Below are positions 51,372 through 61,933 of a stretch of 64,000 nucleotides of DNA, one piece after another. The position numbers were made by a program, and so were the translations under genes. Numbering within the stretch: the first letter of the stretch is position 1; each line of letters opens with the position of its first letter. The notes below the pieces were generated by a model. It had not been told where the DNA came from and searched no databases. It saw only the letters and a list, made by a program, of their open reading frames with translations. Source of the stretch: Macrobrachium rosenbergii (Eukaryota; Arthropoda; Malacostraca; Decapoda; Palaemonidae); contig NC_089749.1 of NCBI RefSeq assembly GCF_040412425.1, positions 38,784,070 through 38,848,069 on the forward strand, in the 5' to 3' direction.

Positions 51372-53327
51372 TTTTCTGAGCTCGGTCCCGTGTCACCCGG
51401 TGAAATTCCATTCTTACTCGAATTTCTAGGTATAAATATTGCTAAATATACCAGAGAAAAAAGCTTACAGGAATGCTGGAGTTACTACCCCCAGATCGAG
51501 CACCTTCGATGAAGATGTCGGTATAACCAAGGGTGAGTGAAGGAATCACAACCACAGAGCCACACTCTATAGACATCCCTATGTCAATATCCCCGAGAAG
51601 AGTGAGGGGCCGTACCAGCGCCCATGCTCCCCAGCCAGCCACGCGGCAACTCCAGCGCCATCTGAACTCATTCCATTTCTAGCACTCGTTTTGATCGCAG
51701 ATTTGTTTGTGGCTTGTGTTTTTAGGCATGATTTGCCTTTATTTCACCATGTCGTCAAGCACCTTTACTGTTTCCAAGTTAAGTACCATATTTTTGTGGG
51801 GTTTTTATGATAAGTTTGGCTGTTTTACATCGTATTTTGATATTATACGTGAATCTTGTTGGGACGCTGCGGCGTCCCCTTGTCAGCCATGTCGACCGCG
51901 AGGTTCGCTCGTTCAGCTTGTTCTGTTCGGGCTTCTCTTGGTCGGTTACATTATTTATCATTCCCCCCATAGGATTCATCCTGGTGGTCTTGCCTGGGTT
52001 GGGTCTTTGGGATATCCTCTAAAGTTAATTTCGTAGAACTTCCCATCATAGGAGTTCTTACATTTAGGGTTCCCGTAGTATTTTCCGCCTAGGTATCTCC
52101 CCAGGAAGTTTTCCCTATTAATTATGGTCATTATAGATTTCTATGATGTTTGTGCTTGATGTCATGTTTTATTATATTTAAATCTTATCATTATTACCGC
52201 GAGCGTCAGGTACAGTCCTATCTGTTTACTTCCTGTCGCTTTGTTGGTTAGGCTACGTGCCAAGCACAAGCCGATATCAATGTCTAGTGTATATATTTAG
52301 TAATGGTGGTTATTTATTTATTATTTATTTATTATTTCTGGTTAACATCCCTGTCCTAGCCCTGCCTAGTGCAAGGTTAGGCTTTCCTGGTAGCCTATTT
52401 GGCCTCCCTCTCTCCCTTGTATCCTGGAGTAGGTTAGGTGAGAGGAGGGGATCAGCAGATGGAGGGAGTTTCTGTTGTTGTTCCGTCCACCGACCGTTGT
52501 TTGGGTGGTGGAGTGAGACCCCATTGTCCTCCCCTTCTTTTCGGAGGGTAGAGGTTTTTCCCCTGGGTGTGTCTCCTCCACGCTATTTTAGCATTCCCTT
52601 ACCTTACGGTTCTGGCTGGCCTTCAACACAGGTTTTTCTCTCCCTGTTGGTTCTACATCCCTCCCTTTCATTCTCCCCTTCGTATTTTATAGACTGTGTC
52701 TATTACAAGGTGTCTGAGTGGGGGTCGTACGCTACTTCCTTTTCCCTTCCTGTTAGGGCAGGCCTAGAGCTCTCCCTACTTGGGTATCACTTTACCTAGT
52801 ACGGCCTGGGATTTCAGTTGAGATGGGAATACGTCTTCCCTAGTCTCCTGTTTTCCTCTTCTCTGGTCTAAGCCCTTCCTTACTTAGCTTTTCCCCCTTC
52901 CCTAGCCTACCCTAAGTCAATTCCTTGTCATCTCTCATGGTGTGACATCGGTCCCCGATGTTCTCCCCGAGTGCTTGGGTCCTCCCTGGTGGAGGGATTC
53001 GCTCCCTCCCAGGGATGGTTCCTGGTGACAACCGTCTTGACTTTATGTTTTGTTTACCCGCTCTCCTCGGATCGAGTGGGTCTTCGAACATTTTCAGGGT
53101 TATCCTTCCCCCTCCCATCATCCCCGGTCCTCCCTTTGCCTCCCGCATTCGCCTTGGCGTCTGGGTCATTCTAGTCGGAATTGATTGGCGCGTACACCTG
53201 CCCATGTGGGTCCAGTTGTGTTCTGCCTCTTCCTTCTTGTGTACTCTAGCGATAGAGGCTTGGGATCTCCGGTAGTAATGGTACCGGACTTCGGGGGACT
53301 CTACCTCATAGTGGCGTTGTTAACTAG
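51372..53327 (+). mobile_element. DIRS-2 left terminal repeat and leader, copy B
   Basis: Begins ttttctgagctcggtcccgt. The terminal-repeat landmarks are those of copy A. A conserved ATG (51,749) is followed by SSSTFTVSKLST. A pyrimidine-rich leader continues to 53,327, where DIRS-1 is inserted. The remainder of DIRS-2 (leader repeats, gag exons) resumes at 61,902. The combined leader length (about 2.8 kb) agrees with the 2.5-kb leader of DIRS-1. Confidence 0.82.
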
Positions 53328-53630
53328 TTTTCTGGGTTTCTCGACCTGTGTCAGCCGGTGAAATAACTTTTCAGCACTTATTTCTAGGTAAAGCTATTGC
53401 TAAATATACCAGAGAAAAGCTAAAAAGCTAAGCCGGAGTTACTACCCCCGGTGCGAGCTCCATGGTATGGAGTCGTGTATGAGAAAGGGTGAGATTGTCA
53501 CAATCACAGGCCTCCGCCCTGTAAACTTTCCCAATGTCAAAAGTCCCACTGAGTGAGGTGCTGTTACATACCCCCGCACCACTCGCGGACTGTAAACAAG
53601 CTGGCGTCACCCTCATTCCACTTTTAGCAC
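53328..53630 (+). repeat. DIRS-1 left inverted terminal repeat
   Basis: Reverse complement of 61,575-61,901 with modest divergence. Landmarks are cctgtgtcagccggtgaaat, aaatataccagagaaa, ggagttactacccccg, gattgtcacaatcacaggcc and actgtaaacaagc. It should contain the promoter, but I see no defined promoter element. Confidence 0.93.
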
Positions 53631-55554
53631 GCGTCCGCTATTGTTGTGTCCTAATCGTGTGCGCTTTTGTTCAATTGTTCAAGCAATGGCATCTTCATTG
53701 GATTCTTCACCTAAGTTGAGTACCATCTCTGTGTATTATTTTGGGTGGTTGAGGCATTTTATTTCCCTCTAGTTAAATATTTAGGGGGATTTATTGCCAG
53801 TCTCATCCCCATTGCCCGTCGCCATGTGACCTTATGTCGGCACGGGACTAGGTCGGGGCTTCTTCCCCTTCCTTTTTTCCATTTGTACCCTTTTGTTTAT
53901 TATATATATATATATTCAATTGGGTTTTGTATTTTTATCACCCTTCTCTGGGGGAAGTCCCAATTATTGTCGTTTAGGCTTCGAGTTTTCCCGCTCGGGC
54001 CTATCCGCCTTTATCCCTTGTTATATGTGTTACAATTTGGACATTTGCTTCCTCCAGGGTTGGGATATTTTGTTTGAGATGGTACATTTATGCTTATATT
54101 GCTTATTTTAAGCCAAGCGCACGGATGTCTTTGATATTTACAGATATTAAACTGAAAAATTTTATCTGGGAGGTCGGCCATTTTCCCTCCGCGCTCATAT
54201 CGCGTGGGGCTTGGTCTTCCCTTCTACATATGCTCTTATGATTATTTAGATCATTATTATTTTGCCTAGGCTAAGTTATCTGTAAGTTGGTGGAGTAGAT
54301 ACTTCTCTTGGGTTTCCTTCCTCAGCCTCCGGCTGGGTTAGGCTAGCCTAGGCTATAGCTTGGTGGTCTCCTACTGGCTAGGAGAGAGCTCAGTGTGTAG
54401 GGGGGTTCATGTTGGATTCCCTTTATGTGGCGTTGGTTAGTGAGTTGGGCTGACGCTTTTCCCTCTCCCTATTTCGGCCTTTCCGTTTAGTCTTTACAGT
54501 ACTAAATAGTTAAGCTGGAATAACGAGGGTCCCTTGTGTTGCCTTCTCCTTCCGAGCCACATCTTCGGGTTATTCTCCACTTCATGTTTTTCCCCCTCCT
54601 ACCACGTCCTCTCACCTATTGCCTTCTCCCCCCACCCTCTCCCACCCTTGGTTAGCTTTCATTTATATGTTATCTTACCAAGGCCCGAGATTTATCCTTT
54701 CCTTTCGCCATAGCCTATATCCCCTCACTCTGCATTGATTGGCTGTTCTCTCGTCACCTGACCTTATCCGGTCATTCCCTTCGAGACCACAGTAGGGGAC
54801 CGGGGGTGCTCCCACACCCCTGTTTCCCATCCCTTTCTTTGCTTTGTCCTTGAGTGTTCCCTGTCTTCCTCTCTCTCAGTATCGTTCGTACATGTTCGTC
54901 CGATCGCAGGGAGGAAGTAGGTTCTCATGGCGCCCGGGGTGTGCCTACCCACTCCCTGGTCGCTAACCTGAGTCCCGCACTCATGGCCTATATCATCCCC
55001 TCCCCTCCCTGTGTCAGTACGCGTTTTTTCCCATCCGAGATAGTTCTTCGAACACCTCGGGTGGGGAGAATTGTGTTCAAGTTGCCAGTTGGAGTCTCCC
55101 ACCTGACTGTCTTCTGTCGTTCACACAGTATGACACTTATATTTGTCCTTTTCAAGTACACCTATTCCCAGTATCTTCCCTCCACCAGCTACCTATCTTG
55201 GTGTTTTTCTCTGCTAAGTAGTCGGATGTCCTTGTCTCCCCCACTCCGGTGGGTATGGTGTTTGGTTGGACGGTGTTCACTACACCTCCTCCGCCGTCAC
55301 CGCTTTGAAGTACAGGACTCCCTCCGGCTCCAAGTGGAAAAGTACACCTTATAGTTGATCTTTCCCTAGTCGCAGATGTTTTTATTCATTTCACATATAT
55401 ATATATTATATATTATATTATAATATTACTTTTTTGATAACTACCCCTTCGGACATCTCCGGATTAACTCCGGCGGCCCCTTTGGGTGTTATTGCATATT
55501 CCAGTAGGCCCGTTAACCTCCCGGTTTACTCCGGCGGGACCTGTCCGGATATGG

Positions 55555-55637
<83 letters not shown>

Positions 55638-55866
55638 GTTTATTTATTATTATTATTTAATATTGTAATTAACTATCCTTTGGGACCTTTCCGTCGCTCC
55701 GGATTAACTCCGCGGTCCCTCTAGGTAGTTAATCATGTCGTTCCAGTAGCCCCTTTTTTCCCAGTTAACTCGGCGGACCTACTTGGATAACTACTATTCT
55801 AAGACACTACTCCGCAGACTGCTCCGGCAGTCTTATTAGCATACTCATTTATCGTTCAGCTTACAG
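53631..55866 (+). other. DIRS-1 leader
   Basis: Pyrimidine-rich, with no long gene. An ATG at 53,686 (MASSLDSSPKLST) sits at the same distance from the terminus as the ATG in DIRS-2 (51,749) and ends in the same KLST wording, so it may be a short first exon or an upstream ORF. A TA array lies at 55,559-55,633. Around 55,440-55,850 are GC-rich motifs of the form ctccgg…taactccggcgg, counterparts of the tandem leader repeats of DIRS-2. It ends with gcttacag, a splice-acceptor-like sequence. Confidence 0.7.
55559..55633. repeat. (TA)n microsatellite in the DIRS-1 leader
   Basis: Pure TA, about 75 bp; absent from the equivalent part of DIRS-2. Confidence 0.98.
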
Positions 55867-56037
55867 ATGGTGCATTGTCAGGAGCAAGGGTGCACCGCTG
55901 TGCTGAACCAGGCCAGCGGGCATGAAGTCTGCAGGTCCCACTCCGGCTGCGCAGTCCACGTGGGGGACCTGACTGTTTGGCACCCAGACGGTTGTGAAGT
56001 GTGCTACGCTCTATACGAGCAGGTTCTAGATGAGTCG
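55867..56037 (+). CDS. DIRS-1 gag upstream exon (Cys/His module)
   Basis: 57 codons, from ATG to DES, ending at a gtaaga donor. Residues include HCQEQGC, GHEVCRSHSGC and VWHPDGCEVCYALYEQV: six Cys and several His spaced like a zinc-binding module, plausibly nucleic-acid binding. It follows gcttacag directly. In DIRS-2 and DIRS-m the homologous exons also follow cttacag but lack an ATG, so the true start codon is probably further upstream and this ATG may be incidental. Homology to DIRS-2 (62,771-62,941) is clear at the protein level. Confidence 0.75.
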
Positions 56038-56154
56038 GTAAGAAAATCTTCCACTTCCGATTCACGTTTAACCTCAGTTTTGTCTTTGATGGATAATTGC
56101 AACATATTCTCCTTTTAGGAGGCTCAGTCACCTGTCTTTCTTTCCCCCTTTCAG
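56038..56154 (+). other. DIRS-1 gag intron (117 bp)
   Basis: GT (gtaagaaaat) to AG (ccccctttcag) with a pyrimidine tract. It lies at the same protein position as the 112-bp intron of DIRS-2 (62,942-63,053). It is phase 0 in both, and a corresponding ccag acceptor is seen in DIRS-m. Intron sequences differ while the borders are conserved. Confidence 0.8.
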
Positions 56155-58226
56155 ATTGACCGCAGCTCCCGGGACTCCGCCTTGTCGACCCACTTAAGTC
56201 CTGGGTGGCTGGGTTCGGGAGGAACGTCGGGGCAGGGAAACCCTACATCCTCTGCAAAGAAGTCTGCAACGTTCTCTTCCCCGGCGCCTGGATCTCGGCT
56301 TCGGTTGCGGATGAGATAGCCGCCCCCTTAATCGCCGGGATCCGGGAGATGACGCAGCCCTCCCAAGAAGAAGTCGCTGCATGCGGTGTTGTCGCGGAAG
56401 ACGTTGCGGCCCTCAACCTCAATCTGGAACCCATGAATGTTGACTTGGAACAGCCTGGTAAGGGGGTAAGTGAGGCAGGTGATCTTCTCTTCAGTTCTCC
56501 CTCTTCTACTGCTTCTTCCTTCCGAGGATTTGTGAAATCCTCTTGCCTTATGGACGGTGCAAGGTCTACCGTCCCTAAGGTGAAAACTGTTAAGAAAAAG
56601 ACCTTGAAATCCCAGAAAGTCCGCTCCGAGGTTCCTCGAAGACGCCACGGCCCCTCAGCCCCGTGCCGTCTCACGAGCAAGGCCTCTACTTCTGGGAAGG
56701 GAGCACGTTCAAAACACAGTAAGGAGGCTCCTACCCCTCCTTCCTTTGACGCGGAAGCGTTTGCTGAGCTTCTTATGAAGCAGTTTGACAAGAGGGTTGA
56801 CGACAAGCTGTCGCAATTCTCGAATCAGCTGTCTTCTTCTAACGCTTCGATGCTCTCCTTGTCAGAGGAGGTTAAGTCACAGAGGACTTTGATCTCCGGG
56901 TTTATGAGTGGCGGAGCAGCCAACAAACCCTTCTCCGTCCCAGATACTTCCAACCTGCCCCCTTTCGATAAAGGGAACCCCTGGCGCCTGACCCTATTTG
57001 CCCCCCAGCATGAGGGTACCCTCACTATTGAGGGCCTAGGCACTCGCAGGTTGGAGGAACTGGAATTCTTCCCTCCCAACCTGAAATCCCCTTATGCAGG
57101 TTATGCCAGGCTCACGGAGGAGGCATGGATTCGGTCCGATAAGGTCCCAAAGGAGACGGTCATCTTCCCGAGGGACCAGGCCCAATCAGCCCTACTACGG
57201 ACCTTGTCGGAGTGGCAGGCGGAGAATACAAAGCTCACTCCGGCAAAAGGTGCATTTACCATGTTTTCTCTGGGGGAAGCTCTCCCCACTCCGTGCACCT
57301 CTAAAGTAGCCTCCCTCACCAACCAAGCTTGCGTGGAAGGCAAACCAGTTCCTCATCTCCGGGAGATAGATCCCACCTCTCTAGTCTTACCCGGAGATTC
57401 CCAGTATTGGGCGGCTACTCCGGATACCTTTACGGTTACCCGGCTGGACCCTGACTGCGCCTCTAACCTCTTCAGTGAGCAACTCCCCAGAATCCCAGAG
57501 TCACTCCTGAAGCCCGAAGCAGACGCTAAGGACAGACTTAGTAGGTCCTTAAACTCGTTGACTTTGGCAGAGGCGACGTCAGTGGTATATTGCGAGGATC
57601 CTCTTTTCCAGGTGCTGACGAAATCTCTCCTGGGAAGCTTCCAACAGGACCTCTATGATTTCGTTAAGGCCCGACTGAACTGCCGGAAGCACATCTTTTC
57701 GGCAGCTTCCATCCGTCATGAGCCTAACAGGCTCATAAAAAGCTCCATCTGGGGAGCTAACCTGTTCCCTCAGGAAGAGGTTGACACAGTCCTAGCAGAG
57801 GCAACTAGGGCCAACCAGAGTCTCCGCTCCCGTTGGGGTTTGTCCTCCAAGAGGAAGCAGTCGGAGCCCGCCGGAACTCACCCTAAACCAGGGAAGAAGT
57901 TCAAGAAATTCAAGCGGCTCCCGACTCAGACTGTACTGCAGGCTGTCCAGGTCCCCGTCCCTGGACATCCCTCAACTTCCCAACCTCAACCTCAACCTCA
58001 GTATGTGCTGGTTCAACCAGCCCATCAACCTCTCGCTGCCCCTTCTTACGTATCCTCCCCAGCTTATAATGCCTCTTATGAAAGCCAGGGGGCATTTCGG
58101 TCAATCCAAAATGCAAAAGGAACGAGAGCTAGAGGGTACTTCAGAGGTAGAGGTTCATCCCGCTCCTCCTCCAAAGGAAGGGGAGGCAGAGGATCTAGAG
58201 GAGGCAGGCCCTCTCCCGCACAGTGA
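56155..58226 (+). CDS. DIRS-1 gag-like protein, main exon
   Basis: Open from 56,160 to the stop at 58,224-58,226 (about 690 codons). Layout: WVAGFGRNVGAGKPYILCKE, then a Ser/Lys-rich middle, a possible coiled coil (LLMKQFDKRVDDKLSQFSNQ, about 56,770-56,840), the conserved core NLPPFDKGNPWRLTLF with GTLTIEGLGTRRLEELEFFP, then DPLFQVLTKSLLGSFQQ. The tail is basic and Arg/Gly-rich (YFRGRGSSRSSSKGRGGRG). Likely the RNA-packaging structural protein. Joined to the upstream exon at 56,155 the frame is off by one for the first ~15 codons compared with DIRS-2. Using a second AG at 56,165 would keep frame. It overlaps the RT ORF by up to 224 nt. Confidence 0.85.
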
Positions 58227-60060
58227 GATATCTCAGGTAGGCGGGAGGTTGTACCATTTTCGGGACCAGTGGAGCTTCAGTCCCTGGGCCCAGAGCATAG
58301 TCTCCAAGGGATTGGGGTGGAGTTGGAGCAGAAGTCCTCCCCCCCCCGATCAGGTTCCATCAATCACCCTCCAAGGCTCTGAAGGACTTTGTGAAAGATC
58401 TGTTAATAAGAGGGCAATAAAGAAAGCGAGACATCTGAAATTTCAGGGCAGACTATTCAGTGTTCCAAAGAAAGGTTCCAGTCAGCGAAGAGTAATTCTA
58501 GACTTGTCCCGTCTAAATTCCTACATTCAATGCGACAAGTTTCGGATGCTTACAATCTCACAGGTTCGGACCCTACTTCCCTGTGGAGCCGTAACCACCT
58601 CCATAGATCTTTCAGACGCCTATTATCACATCCCGATTGCGAGAAGGTTCTCTCCTTATCTGGGGTTCAGACTAGGAAATCAAGCATACTCATTCAGGGT
58701 CATGCCATTCGGTCTCAATATAGCTCCCAGAATCTTCACAAAACTGGCGGATACGGTAGTTCAACAACTCCGGTCTCAACGGATCATGCTAGCCGCATAC
58801 CTAGACGATTGGATCATTTGGGCGTCCAACGTCGACGAATGCCGGAAAGCAACAGCCATAGTAATCGGCTTTCTAGAATCACTGGGCTTTCAGATAAACA
58901 GGGAGAAATCCCGCCTAGTTCCGGAGAGTCGCTTTCAGTGGTTAGGAATTCAGTGGGACCTGGGTACACACAGACTATCCCTTCCGCTGGCCAAACGGAG
59001 AGAAATAGCGAAAGCAACCAGACAATTTCTCAAGAACAAGAAAGCTTCCCGTCATACCCAAGAAAGAGTCTTAGGTTCTCTTCAGTTTGCTTCAGTGACG
59101 GATCTTCTTTTGAAATCCAAACTGAAAGATATAAACAGGGTATGGCCGAGTCAAGCCAATGTCAGGTTCAGAGACAAAGTATCTCTGATTCCACCGATTC
59201 TGAAGAAGAGACTCCGGCCTTGGACGTCCGTCAAGAGTTTATCGAAGTCAGTGCCCCTTCAGTTTCCTCCACCATCCCTAGTGATTCACACCGACGCTTC
59301 CCTAAGCGGGTGGGGAGGATACTCCCAACACAAGAAGGTGCAGGGGACTTGGTCTACCATGTTCCGCCAGTTTCATATCAATGTTCTGGAAGCCATGGCA
59401 GTCTTTCTAACCCTGAAGAAACTGCGCCCGAACAAACGGATTCATATAAGATTGGTTCTCGACAGCGCAGTAGTAGTGCACTGTTTGAACAGGGGAGGTT
59501 CCAAGTCGAGTCGGATCAACCAGGTTATGATAGCAATATTCTCTCTAGCAAACAAACACCATTGGCATCTGTCTGCTACCCACCTTGCAGGGGTCCGGAA
59601 TGTCATTGCAGATTCCCTATCCAGGACAACTCCGCTGGAGTCGGAATGGTCCCTGGACAGAACTTCCTTCAGGTGGATTTGCAACCAAGTTCCGGGTCTC
59701 GAAGTAGATCTCTTTGCAACAGAATGCAACCACAAACTACCTTGCTATGTGGCTCCCAACCTGGACCCTCTAGCTCACTCCACAGATGCAATGTCCATAG
59801 ATTGGAACAAGTGGAAAAGAATCTACCTCTTCCCCCCAGTAAACCTGTTATTAAAAGTCCTTCACAAACTCAGGACATTCAAGGGCCAAGTAGCCTTAGT
59901 AGCTCCAAATTGGCCGAAGAGCAACTGGTTTCCACTTCTTCTAGAGCTGAAGCTTCGGTGTTTGAAAATTCCCAACCCGAAACTGACGCAAATAGTACAA
60001 ACTCAGACTGTGTCAGCTTCCTCAAGAATTCAGAATGCCCTAGCTTTGTGGATTTCATGA
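58003..60060 (+). CDS. DIRS-1 reverse transcriptase-RNase H
   Basis: Uninterrupted 685 codons from an ATG at 58,003, but conserved sequence begins near 58,240, so the true start may be later or frameshift-dependent. RT: NKRAIKKARHLKFQGRLFSV; Asp202 in TSIDLSDAYYH; AYSFRVMPFGLNIAPRIFTK; YLDDW with Asp268/269. RNase H: Asp431 (HTDASLSGWGGY), Glu463 (VLEAMAVF), Asp487 (VLDSAVVVHCL) and Asp537 (AGVRNVIADSLSR). All expected acidic residues are present. A C-terminal region follows (EVDLFATECNHKLPCYVAPN, then DAMSIDWNKW), typical of DIRS Pol. It copies element RNA into circular cDNA. Its stop overlaps the next gene's ATG (ATGA). Confidence 0.95.
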   Translation: MCWFNQPINLSLPLLTYPPQLIMPLMKARGHFGQSKMQKERELEGTSEVEVHPAPPPKEGEAEDLEEAGPLPHSEISQVGGRLYHFRDQWSFSPWAQSIVSKGLGWSWSRSPPPPDQVPSITLQGSEGLCERSVNKRAIKKARHLKFQGRLFSVPKKGSSQRRVILDLSRLNSYIQCDKFRMLTISQVRTLLPCGAVTTSIDLSDAYYHIPIARRFSPYLGFRLGNQAYSFRVMPFGLNIAPRIFTKLADTVVQQLRSQRIMLAAYLDDWIIWASNVDECRKATAIVIGFLESLGFQINREKSRLVPESRFQWLGIQWDLGTHRLSLPLAKRREIAKATRQFLKNKKASRHTQERVLGSLQFASVTDLLLKSKLKDINRVWPSQANVRFRDKVSLIPPILKKRLRPWTSVKSLSKSVPLQFPPPSLVIHTDASLSGWGGYSQHKKVQGTWSTMFRQFHINVLEAMAVFLTLKKLRPNKRIHIRLVLDSAVVVHCLNRGGSKSSRINQVMIAIFSLANKHHWHLSATHLAGVRNVIADSLSRTTPLESEWSLDRTSFRWICNQVPGLEVDLFATECNHKLPCYVAPNLDPLAHSTDAMSIDWNKWKRIYLFPPVNLLLKVLHKLRTFKGQVALVAPNWPKSNWFPLLLELKLRCLKIPNPKLTQIVQTQTVSASSRIQNALALWIS

Positions 60061-61024
60061 AGTTTGCTGCTCAAAGGGATGCTAATATTGATCCTATTAA
60101 CACTTTGTTCCTAGAATCAGATAAAAGGGACTCCACTCTTAGACAATACGACTCAGCAGTTAAGAAATTGGCACTCTTTTTAAAAGAATCTGAAGCTACA
60201 GTAATGACCACTAACTTAGCCATTTCATTTTTTAGGTCATTGTTTGAAAAAGGTCTGGCCCCAAGTACCATTACTACAGCAAAATCAGCCTTGAAAAAGA
60301 TATTTTTACACGGGTTTAAGATTAACTTAACAGACTCTTATTTTTCGTCTATCCCTAAAGCCTGTGCTCGTTTGAGACCAGTAACCCGCCCACAGTCGGT
60401 TTCCTGGTTCTTAAATGATGTCCTTAACTTAGCTTCAGAAATAGATAATCATAATTGTTCTTTCACTAACTTATTAAGAAAGACCTTATTTTTGATTAGC
60501 TTAGCTTCAGGTGCTCGAATTTCTGAACTGGCTGCCTTGTCTAGAGAACCCAATCATCTGGATTTCCTTCCATCAGGTGAAGTGTTACTAGCTCCTCACC
60601 CTAAGTTCCTAGCTAAAAATGAAGATCCTCAAGATAGGTGGTCTCCTGGAAGATCATCCCCCTCCCACAGGACCTGTCTTTATGCCCAGTCTTTACCCTG
60701 AAAGCCTTCTTAGACAGGACCTCACACATAACTTCAGGGCCTTTATTTGTAAGGGAAGGGGGAGGAACCATTTCTTTGAAAGCCATTAGACAACAGATCC
60801 TATATTTCATTAAACATGCAAACCCAGATTCAGTCCCAAAAGTGCATGACATCAGGGCAGTGGCCACCTCCACTAACTATTTTCATTATATGAATTTTGA
60901 GGATCTGTCAAAATACACGGGGTGGAAATCCCCCATAGTTTTTAAACGCCACTACCTGAAATCACTAGAAGCTCTCAAATTCTCTACAGTGGCGGCAGAG
61001 AACATAGTTCCCCCCACAGTTTGA
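60057..61024 (+). pseudogene. DIRS-1 tyrosine recombinase (one frameshift)
   Basis: ATG at 60,057 overlaps the RT stop. The SAM-like core-binding half contains KRDSTLRQYDSAVKKLALFL and RSLFEKGLAPSTITTAKSAL. The catalytic half has Arg154 in SLASGARISELAALS, then (in another frame) KVHDIRAVATS with the His-x-x-Arg pair (His 60,845, Arg 60,854) and FKRHYLKSLE with the Tyr nucleophile at 60,953. The frame changes by one base somewhere between about 60,620 and 60,650, between NEDPQD and SWKIIPL. It would resolve and integrate the circular cDNA. Otherwise full length (about 322 residues), ending PPTV at 61,024. Sequencing error is an alternative to a real mutation. Confidence 0.92.
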
Positions 61025-61436
61025 TTCTTTCTGTACTCAGTCACTCTCCTCCCTCCTACCTGCCTCATTTATTCCCCTCAGTCACCTCCAGGTCAGGCAT
61101 GCTTCACAGCCTTTCTCCTGACCATGACATGAATTTATTCTACCAATTGTTTACTTTATATATACATGTATTGTTTTGTGGAACACAGTTTCCTTACATT
61201 AGTTTTAAGTATATGTTTAGTACTTAAGTTTGTAATTTTAAGTACTCTTATCCAATTATGATTATGTATTCATGTATCATTATGTTATATTAAAACTAAG
61301 TATATTATGATGTCATCATTATGTCTTAATGCCATTCTTACTACTAAGATATTAAAACTCTTGCAGACATTCAGTTTTATTACTTTCCTCTACAAGTTTC
61401 CTTTTGCTTCAGGATGGTATTTTGATTTCTCTGTTA
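61025..61436 (+). other. DIRS-1 3' untranslated spacer
   Basis: AT-rich, no gene; separates the recombinase from the internal complementary region. Confidence 0.7.
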
Positions 61437-61522
61437 TTATTTCACCGGCTGACACAGGTCGAGAAACCCAGAAAAAGGATTTTGACAAAGGAAAAATCTA
61501 TTTCTGGGAGAGACCTGTGTCA
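61437..61522 (+). repeat. DIRS-1 internal complementary region
   Basis: Left part ttatttcaccggctgacaca…gaaacccag (61,437-61,471) is the exact complement of the left terminus (53,332-53,366). Right part aaggattttgacaaaggaaa…gagacctgtgtcac is the complement of the right terminus (about 61,850-61,900). They meet at aaaaa, matching the T-runs at both ends. This is the splint used to close the circular cDNA in the DIRS replication model. Confidence 0.93.
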
Positions 61523-61574
61523 CTGTGACCCCATGTTTCTTCTTCCCCTGGTAAAATACCATTCCAGTGTGGGG

Positions 61575-61901
61575 TGCTAATGTGGAATGTGGGTGACGCT
61601 TGGCTTGTTTACAGTCCATGAGTGGTGCGGGGTATGTAACGGCACCTGACTCAGTGGGACTTTTGACATTGGGAAAGTTTACAGGGCGGAGGCCTGTGAT
61701 TGTGACAATCTCACCCTTTCTCATACCGCGACTCCATACCATGGAGCTCGCACCGGGGGTAGTAACTCCGGCTTAGCTTTTTAGCTTTTCTCTGGTATAT
61801 TTAGTAATAGCTTTACCTAGAAATAAGTGCTGAAAGGTTATTTCACCGGGTGACACAGGTCTCTCCCCAGAAATAGATTTTTCCTTTGTCAAAATCCTTT
61901 T
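61575..61901 (-). repeat. DIRS-1 right inverted terminal repeat
   Basis: Inverse copy of the left repeat. The outermost ~55 bp (cacaggtctctccccagaaa to atcctttt) differ from the left end but match the complementary region, as expected. Confidence 0.92.
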
Positions 61902-61933
61902 CTTTACCACCCTCTATGTGTATACACTTGTTA

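Larger units (their letters stand above)
45150..53704 (+). repeat. Segmental duplication, copy B
   Basis: Collinear with copy A. It contains an extra mariner element (46,290-47,470) and 353 extra bases (about 53,294-53,647) spanning the end of DIRS-2 leader and the DIRS-1 left terminal repeat. With these removed, both copies are about 7.0-7.1 kb. Confidence 0.93.
53328..61901 (+). mobile_element. DIRS-1: near-complete DIRS-type tyrosine-recombinase retrotransposon
   Basis: 8.57 kb. The left end is ttttctgggtttctcgacct and the right end …tttgtcaaaatcctttt. Inverted terminal repeats are about 300 bp (53,328-53,630 versus 61,575-61,901). An internal complementary region (61,437-61,522) holds the complements of both termini joined through an A-run, as described for DIRS elements. 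Genes in order: spliced gag, RT-RNase H, tyrosine recombinase, all plus strand and overlapping. No LTRs, no DDE integrase and no target-site duplication are seen. It is inserted in DIRS-2 at a T-run. Confidence 0.95.

Noticed and set aside
58530..60056. N-terminal two thirds of a 723-codon frame overlapping the RT
   Set aside because: Ser/Gln-rich shadow of the RT-RNase H gene in another frame; only the part from 60,057 matches a known domain (tyrosine recombinase).
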